Assembly (NCBI GenBank): GCA_030407085.1
Contig: CM059584.1
Coordinates: 9,052,001-9,116,000 of the forward strand
Origin: Trichopria drosophilae
Lineage: Eukaryota > Arthropoda > Insecta > Hymenoptera > Diapriidae
Length of the DNA stretch: 64,000 bases
Direction of reading: 5' to 3'
Positions within the stretch are counted from its first letter, which is position 1. Each line of letters opens with the position of its first letter. Position numbers and translations under genes: made by a program. Below the pieces are notes generated by a model. It was not told the DNA's origin, did not search any database, and worked only from the letters and a program-made list of their open reading frames with translations. Positions 13,024-28,000 of the stretch are shown here, one piece after another.

Positions 13024-16000
13024 CTGTTACATACGTTAAAAACAATCAATAGGAGAAATGTTAACGACAAGAGTCATGTGCTATTAAAATTTTTCTGAAA
13101 ATAGTCTAGCTTTATCGTTGTAACTTGCAGAATGCAAAACTAAGTTATTTATCGAATAAAACTTGCAAAAGAGTAATGGATGAATAATTAGTCTAAAAAA
13201 AGTATGCATACTACAGGGACGAAAAATATTTTTTGTTAACAAATATGCGACTAATATTTCCTGCTTTGCTATCGTTACAATTATTACATTCAAAACATTC
13301 TTACACCTATTTTAAGTTTACAAACTGTTTTACTACATATTAAATAAAGTAAATAAACAACACAAAAAATTGTGTGATGACAATGTTGTACTATATTTTA
13401 CAATTTAAATTGTAATCAACTACATGATATCAGTAATTCCGCCGAAGTTTTAAAATTGGAAGCACTGAGGCGTGTTAGTGAGTCATATTTTTACTATTGA
13501 ACTGATTTAGCATTGACGTGACGGGTTCAAACGCTGTTAAAATAACTCAAAGCATCCACCATAATACGATTACAAGTCATTAAAACCTTTTTGAAAAACA
13601 AAAATTTGTTTTAAATTATTTTATTAACATTAATAATATTATTAATGAATAAATAATGTCATGATACTGTTAGGTTTTTGGATGATTCATTTACTACAAG
13701 TATTGTGGTTACAAGTTAAGAGTTTTGTACTATAGACAATTAAGATTGTTAATAATACATATTTTATAACTATATTAATGTAATCTTGTCCATCAAGGGC
13801 GCAAAGTAAAGGATTTCTTTCAATTTATTCCTCTGCTCGTGATATGCACGATATTTAAAAAAATCTGTACATAAAAAACAGCGCCTTTATAATGCCGCAG
13901 ATGCGAAATTATGAAAAACGAGATTCGGGCCCGAGATGTGAATTTTCGACATTACTTAACCCATTAACAGCCGAATTTATTACTTCGACCCAGACTAAGT
14001 CTGGACGAAGTATTGAATTTGGTCACTTCGGGCAAAAAAATTACCACATAGTTTTTCATCAAATGTCGACGTTTTAGACACTAAGGAATCCAAATCAACA
14101 ATAAAAAAATTGGTGTCCGTTGTACGTCCGTCCGTCCGTCCGTCCCTGGGCAAAATTTTGTATACGCGATATCTCGCGACTGGCAGGACGAATTTAAAAA
14201 GTACAAACGGATTTGTGTTTCTCTTGGCCAAACTTAGATCTGATTAGTTTTTGGAGACAATGCATACTAGATTATGGGGAGGTTTACCAAAAAAACGCTC
14301 AAAAAATACGTTTTTTCCATTTTTTAACAAAAAATACAAATCGTACAAAAAAATGTTTCAAACACAAAATATAGAACATCGAATTCTCTACAAAAAAGGT
14401 TGTATTCATTTCTTCGTAAAATTAACGATAATGCCGTAAAAAACGGAAACCGAAGTATCGCACATATAAAAAAATTTATTTCCTGCAACCCGACCTGTCA
14501 AAAACTCGACTAAATCGCGTTTTTTTAAGCATCAGTGTGAACAAGACGTGCTCATTGATCAGTGCTTCGGCTGACCTGCGGTCGGGGTCGAAGTTTTGAA
14601 AATGCTCATTTTCAATTTTAATATAGGGTGAATATGCCAATGAATGGACTATTTTCTACATATTTCTATTTCTTATGAATGTAAGAAGCACAACATGCAA
14701 CAAAATACATATTTTTATGTTCTTTGAACATTCAAAAGAATATTTACAGTACTATTGATCTTCCAGTGTTTATTATTTAGTAAAATCAAAGCAAAGTTTT
14801 AAAGCCATCCAAAACTGGTATTGAAAACGTCCCATTTGATTTAACCCGTATTCATTGGGGTTTAGCGGATTTTTCTACAAACGTATGAAGACGAGGTTAA
14901 TAATTAAATAAAATCAAAGGTTGAACTACACGGTCATAAAGAGCAGAGTCTAACGATTCTAATGGTGGTATCATAATTAAATTTTCATAAAAGAATTCAA
15001 AAGTTACAATCGTTCAAAGTGTGTAAAATGCTTAACCGTCCATTCATTGGCATTTTCACCCTATTTAAGGAACAAAATATTGTTACAATGTATGTATAGA
15101 AACTACTCGAACCTAACGATGCTAGAACTACTCTCTGCCGCCTTCTTTCCTGGCAGTGTTAAAATGGGAATATTCCCGGAAGTATCACCCTTTCTTCAGG
15201 GAACTGCAATACGAATTTAGCCAAAATTGTAGCACCCGGGTCGAAGGCATCTAGTTTACTTTCAATTTCAAACAAGTATTTTGTATCAAAATAAAGGTTC
15301 AACAAAATTAAAAAGTTCTGTAAAGATTCCGAGGTCAAAATTTATTTTCTCTAAATTTTCTTAAAATTTATATTATCTCATGATGAAATATATAATTACG
15401 TTAATTCAAAGAAAATACCTCAGAAAATTAGCTAGGTTTCTCTATAAAAAAAAAACACATTTTATAAAATATCCTTCATGTTATCTTTAATCATACCGTT
15501 AATATAATAATAGACATTAAAAAATAAATCACGGTTCCAAAAGAAGTTCCGAGTCAGTTTTATTCGCACCCACCCTATACTACTTTCAAATACCATATGA
15601 TACGGTATGCCGAAAAATTTATTTTATGAAAATATAGAAACTACTGAAACTGATAATTTTGTATTAAAAACAAAAAAGTTTTATGATTGTTTATAAGCTT
15701 ATAATTGTATTATTATATTTTAATTGATGCATTTAGGATTTAAAATTTTATTCAAATTTCAATAATTGAAGTGAAATAATCATTGTATGCAGAGTGGCTC
15801 ACCTTTCACTTTTACTTAGATTGAATTCTCACTCTTGAAGAGTGAAATTTTACTCCAAGAAATTTAGAGGGATCGACTTTGTTCGTGTTTGGTTATTATA
15901 TACAGACCTCATGTTAGTAGTACTTTTGCCGACCTAGTTTGCAAAATTCTTCTTTTTTTTGCATTTAAAACTTGTAGCTACTTTTGTTTCAAACGATTAT

Positions 16001-19000
16001 ATCTGATTTTTTTCGAACAACTACATAATTGCAAAATTTACATACAGAAATAACTAAGAAATAAAATTATAATTGTGCAAACTGGTTTGGCAACAGTACT
16101 TAATGATACAAGGACTGTAGTATCCAAATATGAACGAAATCGATGATTTGATGTTTCTCTTTCGCTGGAAACGATCTGTATGTTATTAATTTTGCCTTTT
16201 TTTAATTGTTAATTTTGCATTCAAAGACATTTCTTAAATAATTGTTTGTATAAAATTAATTTTAGTTTCACCTCATTACCTACATATATTCTACGGATTT
16301 ACGAATCAACTTGCAATAATTGAGGAAGCAAATGTAGCCCAGTATCCTAAAATTTTATATTCAGCAAACTCTAGGCTAATTACAGGTATATAATCTTTTA
16401 GGCTGTACAAAAACATCAACATTGAAGTAAATCTAAAAAACTTGTTCCCCCTACTTTTTAGACAAACAATTTCAGTGTTTTACAGTGTCCTTTCGAAAGT
16501 CATGATATATATTTTCCTTTAGAATAGATTTACAAGTTTTTGGCTATACACATTTTTGGTTTACCCCTAATAATTACAATAAAAACCTTCTTTATACCTC
16601 ACTAAACTTTATTGTCATATCGAAACCAATTTCTTGTTATGATGCCATAGTCTGTGTGGCCCTGCCGTTAGTGCTAAGCGTTTGACAGTCTATGCCACAC
16701 AGTCGAGATTAACGCTGAATTTAATTATGATCTTATGAAAATTTTGTTACATATTCTAGAGTTACAGTTGACGGTTATTTTGGAGGTAAAATGGGGATAG
16801 TCTTGAACACTAACCCCATAAAACAAAATTGTTTTAAATTAAACAAATTTTTGTCTACCCCTATTTAAGGAGGGAATAATCCATTTTTTTTCCTACTAAT
16901 GTATCCCTTTGAAAGCCATAACATATTTTTTTTTTCGTGTAAATCGACTTAACCGTTTACGAGAAAATTTATTTTTTCTACTTTTCGTTTTACCCCCATA
17001 ACTCACATAACAATTTTTTGTTATAAACACCGAATTTCAGTCAAAATTTCAACGAGATTAGTACCAAGGCAGCACACCTATGCTTATCCTGCAATACCCT
17101 TTAGGGATTTTACTATAAAATAATATAAATTTAATAGTTGTATATGCTTATGCCCTATAAAAGATGATGAATTAAGGAATGTTGCCCTAATTTTTTTGAT
17201 CTCTCGGATTGCTCTTCATGGATGTTTAATAAGATTAACTTGTTAAATAAGATTGTTAAATACATTTAACTGACATTAGTTAATTCTTTTTAAATAACCC
17301 AGAAGAGAGACATTTATAAAATCTTACATTAACAAAAATATTTTTCGTTCATTTCTTAAAGGATTGTTTTGAAATTTTGTTCTGGATTTATATGAAATAT
17401 CCCTGGTAGAAAATACGACCAGTTTCTGGCAATTTTTTCTGATCTCTGTGTTGTAAGCAATGGAACCCAGCAAAACTGGTTAGAAACTGGTTACATTTCT
17501 ACCAGGGATGTAAAATTTAGTAAGAAAGCCCGATTAAGAAGTTTTCAATAGTTTTTAGTTAATATTTTTATTATGATGTCGGTACGTTAATAATCAGTCT
17601 ACTTTAGATCTCTCTTAATTGCTGTTATAATTAACTAAATCCTACACGAAGAATATAACGAATATGAAAACGGGGATGATGACGATGATAGTGATAACGA
17701 ATGAACATGACGACGATGGTAATCATGACATTGACATTGATGATTATGTTAGCAATGACGACAATGATGATGATTTCTTTTAATTCCTTTTCATGAAGAA
17801 ATAGTTTTATATCTGAATTGTGAGTTTGCAGAAAACATGTGTAGCATAAATATCTTAAAATAACTTTATAGTTAACGATTTAAGTACATTAATCAAGTAT
17901 TTTATCCGTACTCAATGGAATCTAACAGTACTAACGTACTTGTTTCTGGAAAAAATGAGCCTGGATTACGATTATAATCAGTAAGTTGCCGAGAGCCACG
18001 CTTACATACCAAGCTGCAATTGTTACAGTCTTCATGCTATTTGGAGCCTGTGAAAATCATAAAACAATGACTTTTAGCCTTGAATTATATTAAAAGATGA
18101 TTATCACCCTTATTGCAATCAATGAAAATCGAAAAACAAATAATTTAAATTAAACTTAATTTGATATAGATTAAAAAGTAATAACAAAATTCTGGTTAAA
18201 TATTTCGAGTATAAATAGTATTAGTAGCAATAATGCTCTCTTTGAATTAGAATTAGTAAACAACTACTAATCAAGAAGTGAAAAGTCGATGACTAATTGA
18301 ATTCGTATTGATTTTCATTAATGAAAAGCACAAAATTATTAATTAATCAAGTTCTACTCATTTTAATTTAGTCATCGTATTTTTTAATACCTTATTAAAA
18401 TGAATTAGACTAACGAATTAGTAGTTTTTACTTTTCATTAGTAAATATAATTACTAATTTTATTAGTGGCTAACTTTTCACTTCTTCTTAGCTTTTTTAC
18501 TAAGTCAAATTTGTACAGCTACTACTACTAGTACTACTACTGTTAGTAATACCAGTAGAACTATTATTTTAAAATTTAAAAACTTCTAAATTTTGTGAGT
18601 TTCTGACTTTAGGACAAAAAGTTTGGAAAAAATGAAGTAAGAAAATAAATGTTTTAACTTCAATCAATTGAAGTATTACATATTTATTATTCAAAAATTA
18701 AGAAACAATCTAAATTGCAAATTTTCAATTATTAACTTTTGTAAGTGAAACTATAAGTAGAATTTTACAAAAGTTGACATTTCCTGTTCACAGTGTTAAA
18801 TTGTTTAGTAGTTAAATCTAGGTAGTAATAATTAAGTCTCATTTTAATTATTCAACTAACTTCTGTCTCGTTAACTGTCTTTTCATCTCCAAAATTTGAA
18901 ATATCTAAGTGTTGAAATACATTGAAATAATAATGATTTTTTCATAATAAATATGTAAGATATACTTATTAAAATGTATTGTTTTCTTCTGGAATCACTT

Positions 19001-22000
19001 AGACTTATTACTCATTTCATGCACTGATAATAAGATTAAGATGAATTCTAAACAAATTTAATTCGAAAGATAAAGACATTTTTGTTATCAGTTCCAGTCG
19101 TATTGGAATGTAGTTAACAAATTTTTCGATTATAAAGGCCCACAAAAAATTTTTGTTTTATGTGCTCTAGTCCAGACCAGACTAATCCGATGTTTTTTGA
19201 GCTACTAAAAACGTATCTGCAGTAAAAAATGGACAAACTTCACACATAACCTCAAAAATTCATAAAAAATTAGCTTTAATAACCATATAGAAACGGTGCA
19301 AGATGACTTGTTTTGGATAAATACTACATTTTTTTTATATTTTGACCAGCTGAACACGAATCTGCAATCAAGAATTACGATCACATGCGAATTTTAGCAA
19401 TAATTTCAACAGCGTAAAAAACATATGTTTTATAAAGATATAGGTTTAAAAGTGTAAGAATTTACCTTTCTCAAGTTAACACATTAATCTCATCTTTTTA
19501 AATTCGTTGAATATCAAAAATTGGGTCGCAGAGCAAATTACAGACATAACCTAAAAAAATCATAAAAAATAAGTTTTTGTAGGGATATTATGGACAAAAA
19601 AGAGAAACTGTGACTGTTAACATTTTAAGAGCACATTAATCGCATGTATTTTGTTCCACTGAATATTAATCCGTCATTAAAAATACTGGTCGCCTTGTGA
19701 ATTACAATTAAGTGCCCTCATGGAATGACAATGTGCGTCAGTAGTAAAAGACAAAAAATAAAATTCCTAAAAATAGATTATAAAACATACTGTCAAGCAG
19801 GGAATGTATCACATTTTGTTTCTTTTTGTGTATATATATAAAAGTTTATTTTCTAAAAGATTTTTTGAGGTTATGTCTAGAATTTGTCCAGCGACCTCCA
19901 TTTTTTATTGCAAATCGTATTTAGCAGCTCAAAATAAGTCGGATTTATGTATCTGGAGTCCAGCACAGAAAACAAAAATTTTGTTGAACAAAATTGTTTA
20001 AATTTCCGTTGATATAAATTTACGAATTTAATTAAAGTCTGTGTATATAAGTAAAAACATAAAATTACGACTCTGTCTTTAAAATAAACAATTTTCACCA
20101 AAAAGGTTGCATAAAAAACACATATTTAAAATAACGAAATATTTTACTAAATTAAGTAAGATTTAGAAAATTGATGAAAATTTGTTAAATGTCAAGAGAA
20201 TTTTTCTAATTCAATAATTCCATTACAGAAATGTGTTTTGTGTATTAAAATAACAAAAATCATATTTGCTATTTTCAAGAATACTTAATGAATTACTTAA
20301 TTCTAAATTACATTTTAAGTAACTAATAAATTCATAACCTGAGTAAACGAGAATTCCAAACCGGAAATCGCAAACATCAATTCGGCTACCGAAATCAGGA
20401 TGTACTGGGGAACAAGCCACAACATGTGAATTTTGTTCGCTGGAGCCAATTCGAACACTTTGCTGAACTAGAAAGTAAAAATCGCATTCCTAAGTATAAT
20501 TCTATTAAAACGTACAATTTAAGTTAGCATTCGAATACTTCGCAGATCACTTAAACCGGTTCAGTTAATTATATAGCAAATAACATTAATAAAATCCAGT
20601 TTTACCTGTTAATGGCATGTCAAAGAAAATAAACAAAAGTGTATACATGTGTTTGGTGTATAGTGACAATAAATACGTAAGATTTAATGTTTGTCTAATG
20701 TAAGATCCAAAATTGTTGTTGAATTTTTGCAAATTAATTAAATTGCATTCAAACTCATTATTTTTGTTGTATAAGTTTGACAAGTTTAAATGAATTCAAA
20801 GTCTGAGGTGATGTGGATACTCAAATAAAAAATTCAATCCGTCATTTTGGATCCGCCATTTTGGAGTGACATTCGTCATGACTAAGCCGAAAAATACATG
20901 CTAAAGGAATGAGTGGCGTAATTAGGGAAATTCTAAAGTGATATATCGATAAAGTAAAAATTTATTCTAAAAACCGAGTAATTAAATTAGAAAAATCGTA
21001 ATTTTTACTTATATTGGAAAATTCTTTGATAAATTTTCAATTAATTTCTTTAGTACTTTTTTTAATACCACTTATAGTTATTAATCTTGATGAATTGACT
21101 CAGCTATTTTAACGTAAGTTCCTACATTATCAGCAGACCACACTCTAAAAAGTGTTGGGTAGATTCAAAATTTTTGTGGAACGAAACAGTTCTGTTGGTC
21201 TTGATTCAACCTTATAATACCTAATAAAATTTGGTTGAATAAAAGCCAAAATGTTGATCTTAATTTTGTGTTTTTACTTAATATATTATTCGGCGTTAAA
21301 AAAGATATCGCTTTTGTTAAGATAATAAAGATCAGTTTATTGCAATGAAATAATCAGTATCTAATTGAAAAGCACGCAACGGGACTGCAAATCTCAATGA
21401 CCAGTTAACATAACCTACAACAATTTCTTCTTCGTGTGCTCGGAGAACTAGTAAATAAATTGCTCCTAATTCAAGGTCAATTGATGCGTCGTACCCTTTA
21501 AACGTAGATGCGGTATTCTTCACACTATACGACAATCTGAAAATAAAATCAATTATTTGTTTGTCTTACTAACTTTTAAAAATACGGATGAATACTGCGT
21601 GAAAAACCATGTCATTTATTTTAGGATTCTTAAACTAATTAAAGTAAAAGAATTAATTTCAGCCTCTTGAAATACATGACAAGATTGAATCACTTTTTAT
21701 TCAAAAGTATTACGGTAATATTATAGGAAATTTGTAATATCACAGTAAGAGGACATTAATATTACACTCTAATATATTACACCTTAACATTACAGCATTA
21801 TCTGTTATTACGGTTATATTAGGAAGTAATACATTACACAATAATTTACTACACTAACATTAAGGTAATATTTCGAACGTAATATACTGTAATATATCAT
21901 GCATGGTTTCATTACTATTTCAATTATATTACACTGTAATATATGACTCTATAATATTACTATATTATTATTGTTAGATTACATGGTTAACATATAGCAA

Positions 22001-25000
22001 AATAAAATGACAGTATTTTCAAACCACAGTAGAATCCCGGTAAATTTGCCCGCCGGGTTCCTCGCCTTCCGCTCCCGTCTCCTTATATTTGTCAAAAGGA
22101 GGGGAGCGCCGCTTCTCCCACTCTCCTCAGTCGCGTTACATTCGTGAAGTCACAGTAGGCCCTTCCTGAGGCCCCAGCGCGTAAGGTGGGGGAAACAGAG
22201 ATCGGAGACAGGCAAATATAACGAGATGGAACTATGCAAATATTCTAGGATGTAAATATAGTGAGACGCAAATATACCGGGAGTCTACTGTATTTATAAT
22301 TTACAATACATTCTACATTATTTATTATTACTTAGGTTATAAAATATATTTAATTTTAAATTAAATTTTTTCCTCACCTGGTCTTTTTATGTGTTCTATA
22401 GTAACAGTTAAAAAACGAAGAATGTAAAAATCTTTTTTTATTAATGACATTATAATTTTATAAATAAAATATTTTCTAAATATGTCAGATTATTCGTCTA
22501 TATGTACATTCAGCATTAATGCTTTAAAATCAAAGTTTGATTATTTATTAAATCGTAATTCATTTCATTTCTTGGCGTTAGTTTAGAATCATTAAAAAAT
22601 AGATTCCTTTTATATTGATTAATTGTACGATAAATCACACATTTATCTAATTTAAGTTAGTTATCGAATTTATTTTCATTAGATTTAATCCCTGCTATCA
22701 CAAAAACGAAACATATTTTCCTTCAAGACTCTTCTGTTAGTATCGTTGAATGCGCGTTATTTTCTCAATTTATTTTTGTATAATTTGTAAATAAATTAGT
22801 TAACATGATTTATTAATCAAAAGTCTCAATGCTGTGCAATTATCCGTTTTTATTAAGGCAAGAAAATCGATGGCATAATTTAAAAGCATGACATTATATT
22901 AAACGAAGATTTTAGACAACTTTAAAAAATTGAAATAATTTAAAATGTAGCAACAAAAATGAATAAAAAAGTATACGTAAATGTGCTAAATGAATGATGA
23001 ATGTCAATAAATGACAACGGTCTTGGAAACCGAATGAACACATTCAAAATTTTCAAAATGAATAAACGGATTAGTTTACTTCTTGTAAAGGAGTAGAGTA
23101 CGAAAAGTTTGTAAAACTTATTTTAGTATTACTTGCACTGAAAACATTTTTATTATCACATGTAAAATACAGAAATTCTACGTCAACTTTATAAGTATAC
23201 AAATTATGCATATATTGATATTGTTTTAACCAAGTTTCCAGGAATTTCAAGATCACTCTTTGCATTTGTCAGCCTAGATATTAGCAAAACAGATTTTTAA
23301 CATTTTCCTTCAAAAATTTGGATTACAACGCTTTTTGTCAATGAATCCAATTTTTAAAAAATCACTCATATTTGATGTCAAATAACCTTATGTATTTTTA
23401 AATTCTAGTGAACCAAACCAAAATGGAGAACCGAAAATGACGAATCTTCACTGGAAAACAAAATGATGAAGTATGGACATTTAAATTTACTTTTTGATGA
23501 TTTTGTATTCAAAATTTATCAACTCTCATCCCAAGAAAACAAACGGACATTGACAAACTTCTTTATATTTGTTATTATTATCATTGTTTTGTTTAATTTT
23601 GTTTTAAATGGTTCACATTTTATTGTTATTTGTGCATTTTTTATATAAAAATTGACTATATAGTAAGAAAAGTTTACAAATAGCCATGTAACCCATCGGA
23701 AAAGGAAATTTTAGCGCAGATTTGAGTTATTATATTTATCTTCTTCAAAAAGAACATTTCTGGTTAAATAATTAAAATTGGAATAAATTGAGTTATTAGT
23801 CGCATATTTTAAACATTTCTCGTAATAGATTCCTTCGATTAATTTTATTACATATTTCCCATAACATTTGTTATACTAGTCTAATTTTTTCAATAATAAA
23901 TTTGATGATATACCGTCCAGCATCCACTTCGACATACGCGGTCTCCGAAAAGATGGTTTCACTCGATACAAAATGCAAAACCTTGGATTCACTCTTACTT
24001 TGTAAAATGACCGTGACGTTATTCATGCTCTCTGCATCTCTGATGAATACTAGGCTAAAAACGATAAAATAGAATTATATTTTAGCGATTAAGGTTGGTG
24101 AAATAGATTCTGAAATTAAATTTCTTAAATTTATTTTTATTCGGTTTTCATTTTTTATATACTATTGTCGTTTATGAACGAAACATTTGATCTTTGTACC
24201 GAACCTAACTAACCGAATCTAATTTCTTCATTGATATTTTTTATTTTTATTTTCAATTTTTCATAAGTCAACCTTCATTAAACTTTAAACAAGAGCAAGA
24301 AGAATATGTCATCATTTCAAATACCGCGCAGTTGAAACATTTTTTCATTCCTAAATTTATGGTTTTATATATGAAAGTTTTGAATTGAGTATTGTTAGCT
24401 ATTCTTATACTTTTTTAAATAAATTGAAAATAATTTGTATATTATTTAAGTTTTAGAAGGACAGAAATGTAATTTCAACTCGCATGCCCGCAGCCCGTGA
24501 CGAGAATCTAAAGATTTATGTCACGGACTGTCAGCAATAGCATGTCTCGTACCTCATTACGTGGTAAAATATTATATTAATAAAACAACAGTCTGTTTAG
24601 AACACTTAGTGATTCTTGTGTATTTGTCTCATCGATTATGCAAATATTCTATTGTTACAGATAAAATATTCGAACTAGTAGCATAAATGTTGAAGGGCCA
24701 TGACGAACATTTTCTTTTGAAAATACACTCATTTTTAATGATTTTTTTAAAGGGTCCATTCTGATGTGCTAATCTGTTCCCTGTCTGAATTTGTTAAGTA
24801 GCACAATTGAATGAGATTTCAAATATTTATAAATGAACAAACACGTTTTGATTTTACATTTATTAAATGCGCCGTCACACCGTGAAATAATAAAATAATA
24901 AATTATAAGATCCCAAATGTTGTCCTATCAATATTAGAACAATAATGCATGGTTATTTGTAATATAAAGCTGACATTTTTATCATAATCTGAAATAGCTT

Positions 25001-28000
25001 TTATGAGCATATTCTAAAATGGAAAATTTCGGTTGTTTCAAGCAGAATTATAATTTCTGGAAATAAACAGTTTAATTACTATTAATCGAAGCAAACTTTC
25101 TGCTCGCGGTGCATAAACAAGTTTGGTTGGACAATTTAGGTTTGCTGAAAACGAACCGGTTTGGTTTTCGAAATTGAGACTCTCCAATATGACTGATGTG
25201 AAAGTCGAGTACGTCATATTGCATCGAAGGGCAATCAAATTGACAGATTTAGTTCGGTATTGTTTTCAGTCAGAGTTTACAAGGTATATAACTATCCGAG
25301 AAATTAAAAAGTTTCATACAGTAAACTGGAATTATGTTTCTAGTTTTAGGGGTGATATTGGCACATGTCAATGATAAAGTTTTTTACTAGAATAAGTCTA
25401 TTAAAGATATTTTTTATAATTTTAGACTATTAAAAACAATTTGGGGATTATAGATTCAATTCGTTTGCTTATGAAAAATCACAATATGGCTCAGTCGAAA
25501 TGGAGGAAAACAAGACATCCTACAGACATCGCATTGTATATAGAAAGAACAGCCTATCCAAGGAATATTATTAAGCTTCCCTAAAAAGTGTTCTGGACTA
25601 CCTTTAACCCTTAGCTACCACACTGGGACTTCTCGCTCAGCCAAAAAAAAATTGTATCACCAAGCCATTATGATCTTTTTCGACTTAAACCCAACTTTCT
25701 GATAGTTGTTGGGAGCTGTTTTAGAATACAATATGAGTTGATTAAACAAAGTGTATTCTGGAATGTAATGGATTATATGCTTCGCCATACAGTTTTAATA
25801 CTCAGCATTTTTGGGCCGTTAATTAGAAATCACAGTGAAGGATCCGAAATGGCTGACTGGAATAGAAAAACTTATTATATAAAATGGAAATTGGTACCAC
25901 AACATTTTTTGTCAATGTATCGCATTAGGAATTGTAACTTATAATAAGGTGTTTTTCGGATTCTTCTGATTATTCTCATAAAAATAGGAAATTTTATTAT
26001 TGTCATTACATTTTATACACAAAATTAGTCTAACAATTTCCTGTAGCTTTCTATACATCAGAAATACCTCAGAATAAAGTTTAAGCTGCATCGAAGTAAG
26101 AAGTTGCACTGGTACAAGTTTCAGACCATTTATTCTGAATCTGTAAATCGTTCTTGAGGATCCAAAATGATAAACACAATATAATTGTATAAAGAACATT
26201 TTAAGTTGTGATTTAATTTCGACTTATAATGATGGGTCGTTATTATACAATCTTACAATTTCATAAATCGGTTTTGTTATTTCCTTAAATGAAAAATGTT
26301 TTCCCAGGGTACTTAATATAATTCAAAACATTTTTTTGTTAATCGACTGCAAAAGACGCAGGTCTAAACTTACATCCTCAAACTCGACTTCTATTTCATA
26401 ATCAAAATAAAATGAACATTATGAAGTCGAAATTAATATTGACGTTTGCATCGTCAGAATTTTCAATCACACTCGCATCACAATTTTCATCTAACAACTC
26501 TTGTAAAGTTTGGAATCCAAAATTATACCCATCTAATAACAGGAACATTGTATTGTAAAGGTGTTCAAAAAAAATCAGACCATCCAAAATGTTTTACTTA
26601 GGTTTACTTTTTCCAAATAAAGTCAAATACGGTCAACAAAAGTTTCTTGTTATTTACATAACTTCCAAAGATAAAATAATGCCTTCAAAATGTTACAATT
26701 ATGCTTTGAGTTCGAGAGGGAAGGGCATTCTCCAATTAACCATCTATGGTGTCAGAAATGCACAGTTCTTCCGGTAAAAATGCTTAAAATAGGTTTTCGA
26801 TTAGGGTCTAATCGGCCCCGATGTGACAACGAAGGATTAAATATTTAGGAGTTTGAAAACAGTTGATATTTGATCTATCGACTTCTTATTAGATCCGGAA
26901 ATTATTAATAAGTTCATTGGATAGTACTTAAATGTCATAATTTCTATTCTTATTTCCCATTTCTTATCATCACGAACGAAATTACTGCAACATTTTCTTT
27001 CTCTGATATTTCAATCCCAAACCGTTCTTTTAATTAGTCTTTTCTCCGTGTAATGATCAAGTGAATTATCAGTTTATTATAAGTTTTCCGCGACTTATTA
27101 TTTTTCACAATTTGTTTAATAAATTGAAGAATGCTAACCTAATGACGAAAACACACACTGCTCAAAAGTAGACCTGCGAACGGTTAAATCTTCTTCAGTC
27201 TGACTTGTGAAACATTCATAACAAGATTGATTTAGGCACTCCTTCTTACTCGACGTGATGATCGTCAACAATACAATCAAGAAAGGAGACATAAATTACA
27301 GAGAGAACAGTCTGTTCATTTTTAAGATGCCAGAAACTAGTACTTTATCTGAAGATGTTCTGTCTCAGAGTTATTGGGAATTTAAAAATGGCACCATCCG
27401 AAGTTAACAGACTGGGTATTTCAGTCCTTAATAAAATAAGACCATTAGTGAAATTATCATCGAAAGAGGACGTTTTACAAGTTATTAGAAACTGTAGAAC
27501 TCTACCATCTGATTATATCTACTGGGTAGACCAGCTTCCAAAACAACGCGCATTATACGATAAGCTAAAGAAGGAAGCTGATGCCTACAATCTGGACCAT
27601 GATAATCAAAAGAAATTTGTCTCATATAAATATAAATATACTATCCCAACTTTGCCACTTACCTCTCAAAAAAATACCTCGGAAAACTAACAAATAGATG
27701 AATGGACAAAGAATTATCATTTTTCTATTAAAACATAAACTCCTGATTGACCTCATTTATATGTCGCCAGGATCACACCCAAATATGTATGTAAACTATA
27801 TCAGAGAGGTGGACAATGTTCTAAACAGATACATGAGCAACGAGATATATTTGTTTGGAAACTACAACTAATAACGTTTTGGAATTTGTTACCATCATTG
27901 TAGTAACCCACAAACTAGCATCAGACTTCATCAATGTTTTTGTTATAATCCAATAAAGATTGACATTTTTAATATTGTGCACGGACGGAAATCTACGTAA

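Larger units (their letters stand above)
13024..17939 (-). other. Transporter intron M-N, repeat-bearing
   Basis: A 4.9-kb intron between exons M and N. It holds the repeat at 13.96-14.62 kb and the MITEs at 14.62-15.06 and 17.40-17.51 kb. A GAT/GAC-rich microsatellite lies at about 17,672-17,780. The rest shows nothing recognisable. Confidence 0.8.
18048..20338 (-). other. Transporter intron L-M, repeat-bearing
   Basis: A 2.3-kb intron containing the palindromic stretch at 18.26-18.49 kb, a short ACT microsatellite near 18,519-18,543, and the inverted-repeat element at 19.14-20.00 kb. No gene is seen in it. Confidence 0.85.
21537..23913 (-). other. Transporter intron J-K
   Basis: A 2.4-kb intron. 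It contains a degenerate TAATATTAC repeat at 21,715-21,985 and the pogo-like MITE at 22.03-22.29 kb. The remainder is AT-rich without recognisable content. Confidence 0.8.

Noticed and set aside
26402..26587. Possible extra transporter exon on the minus strand
   Set aside because: Exons I and J join in phase without it, and it has no matching acceptor and donor pair.
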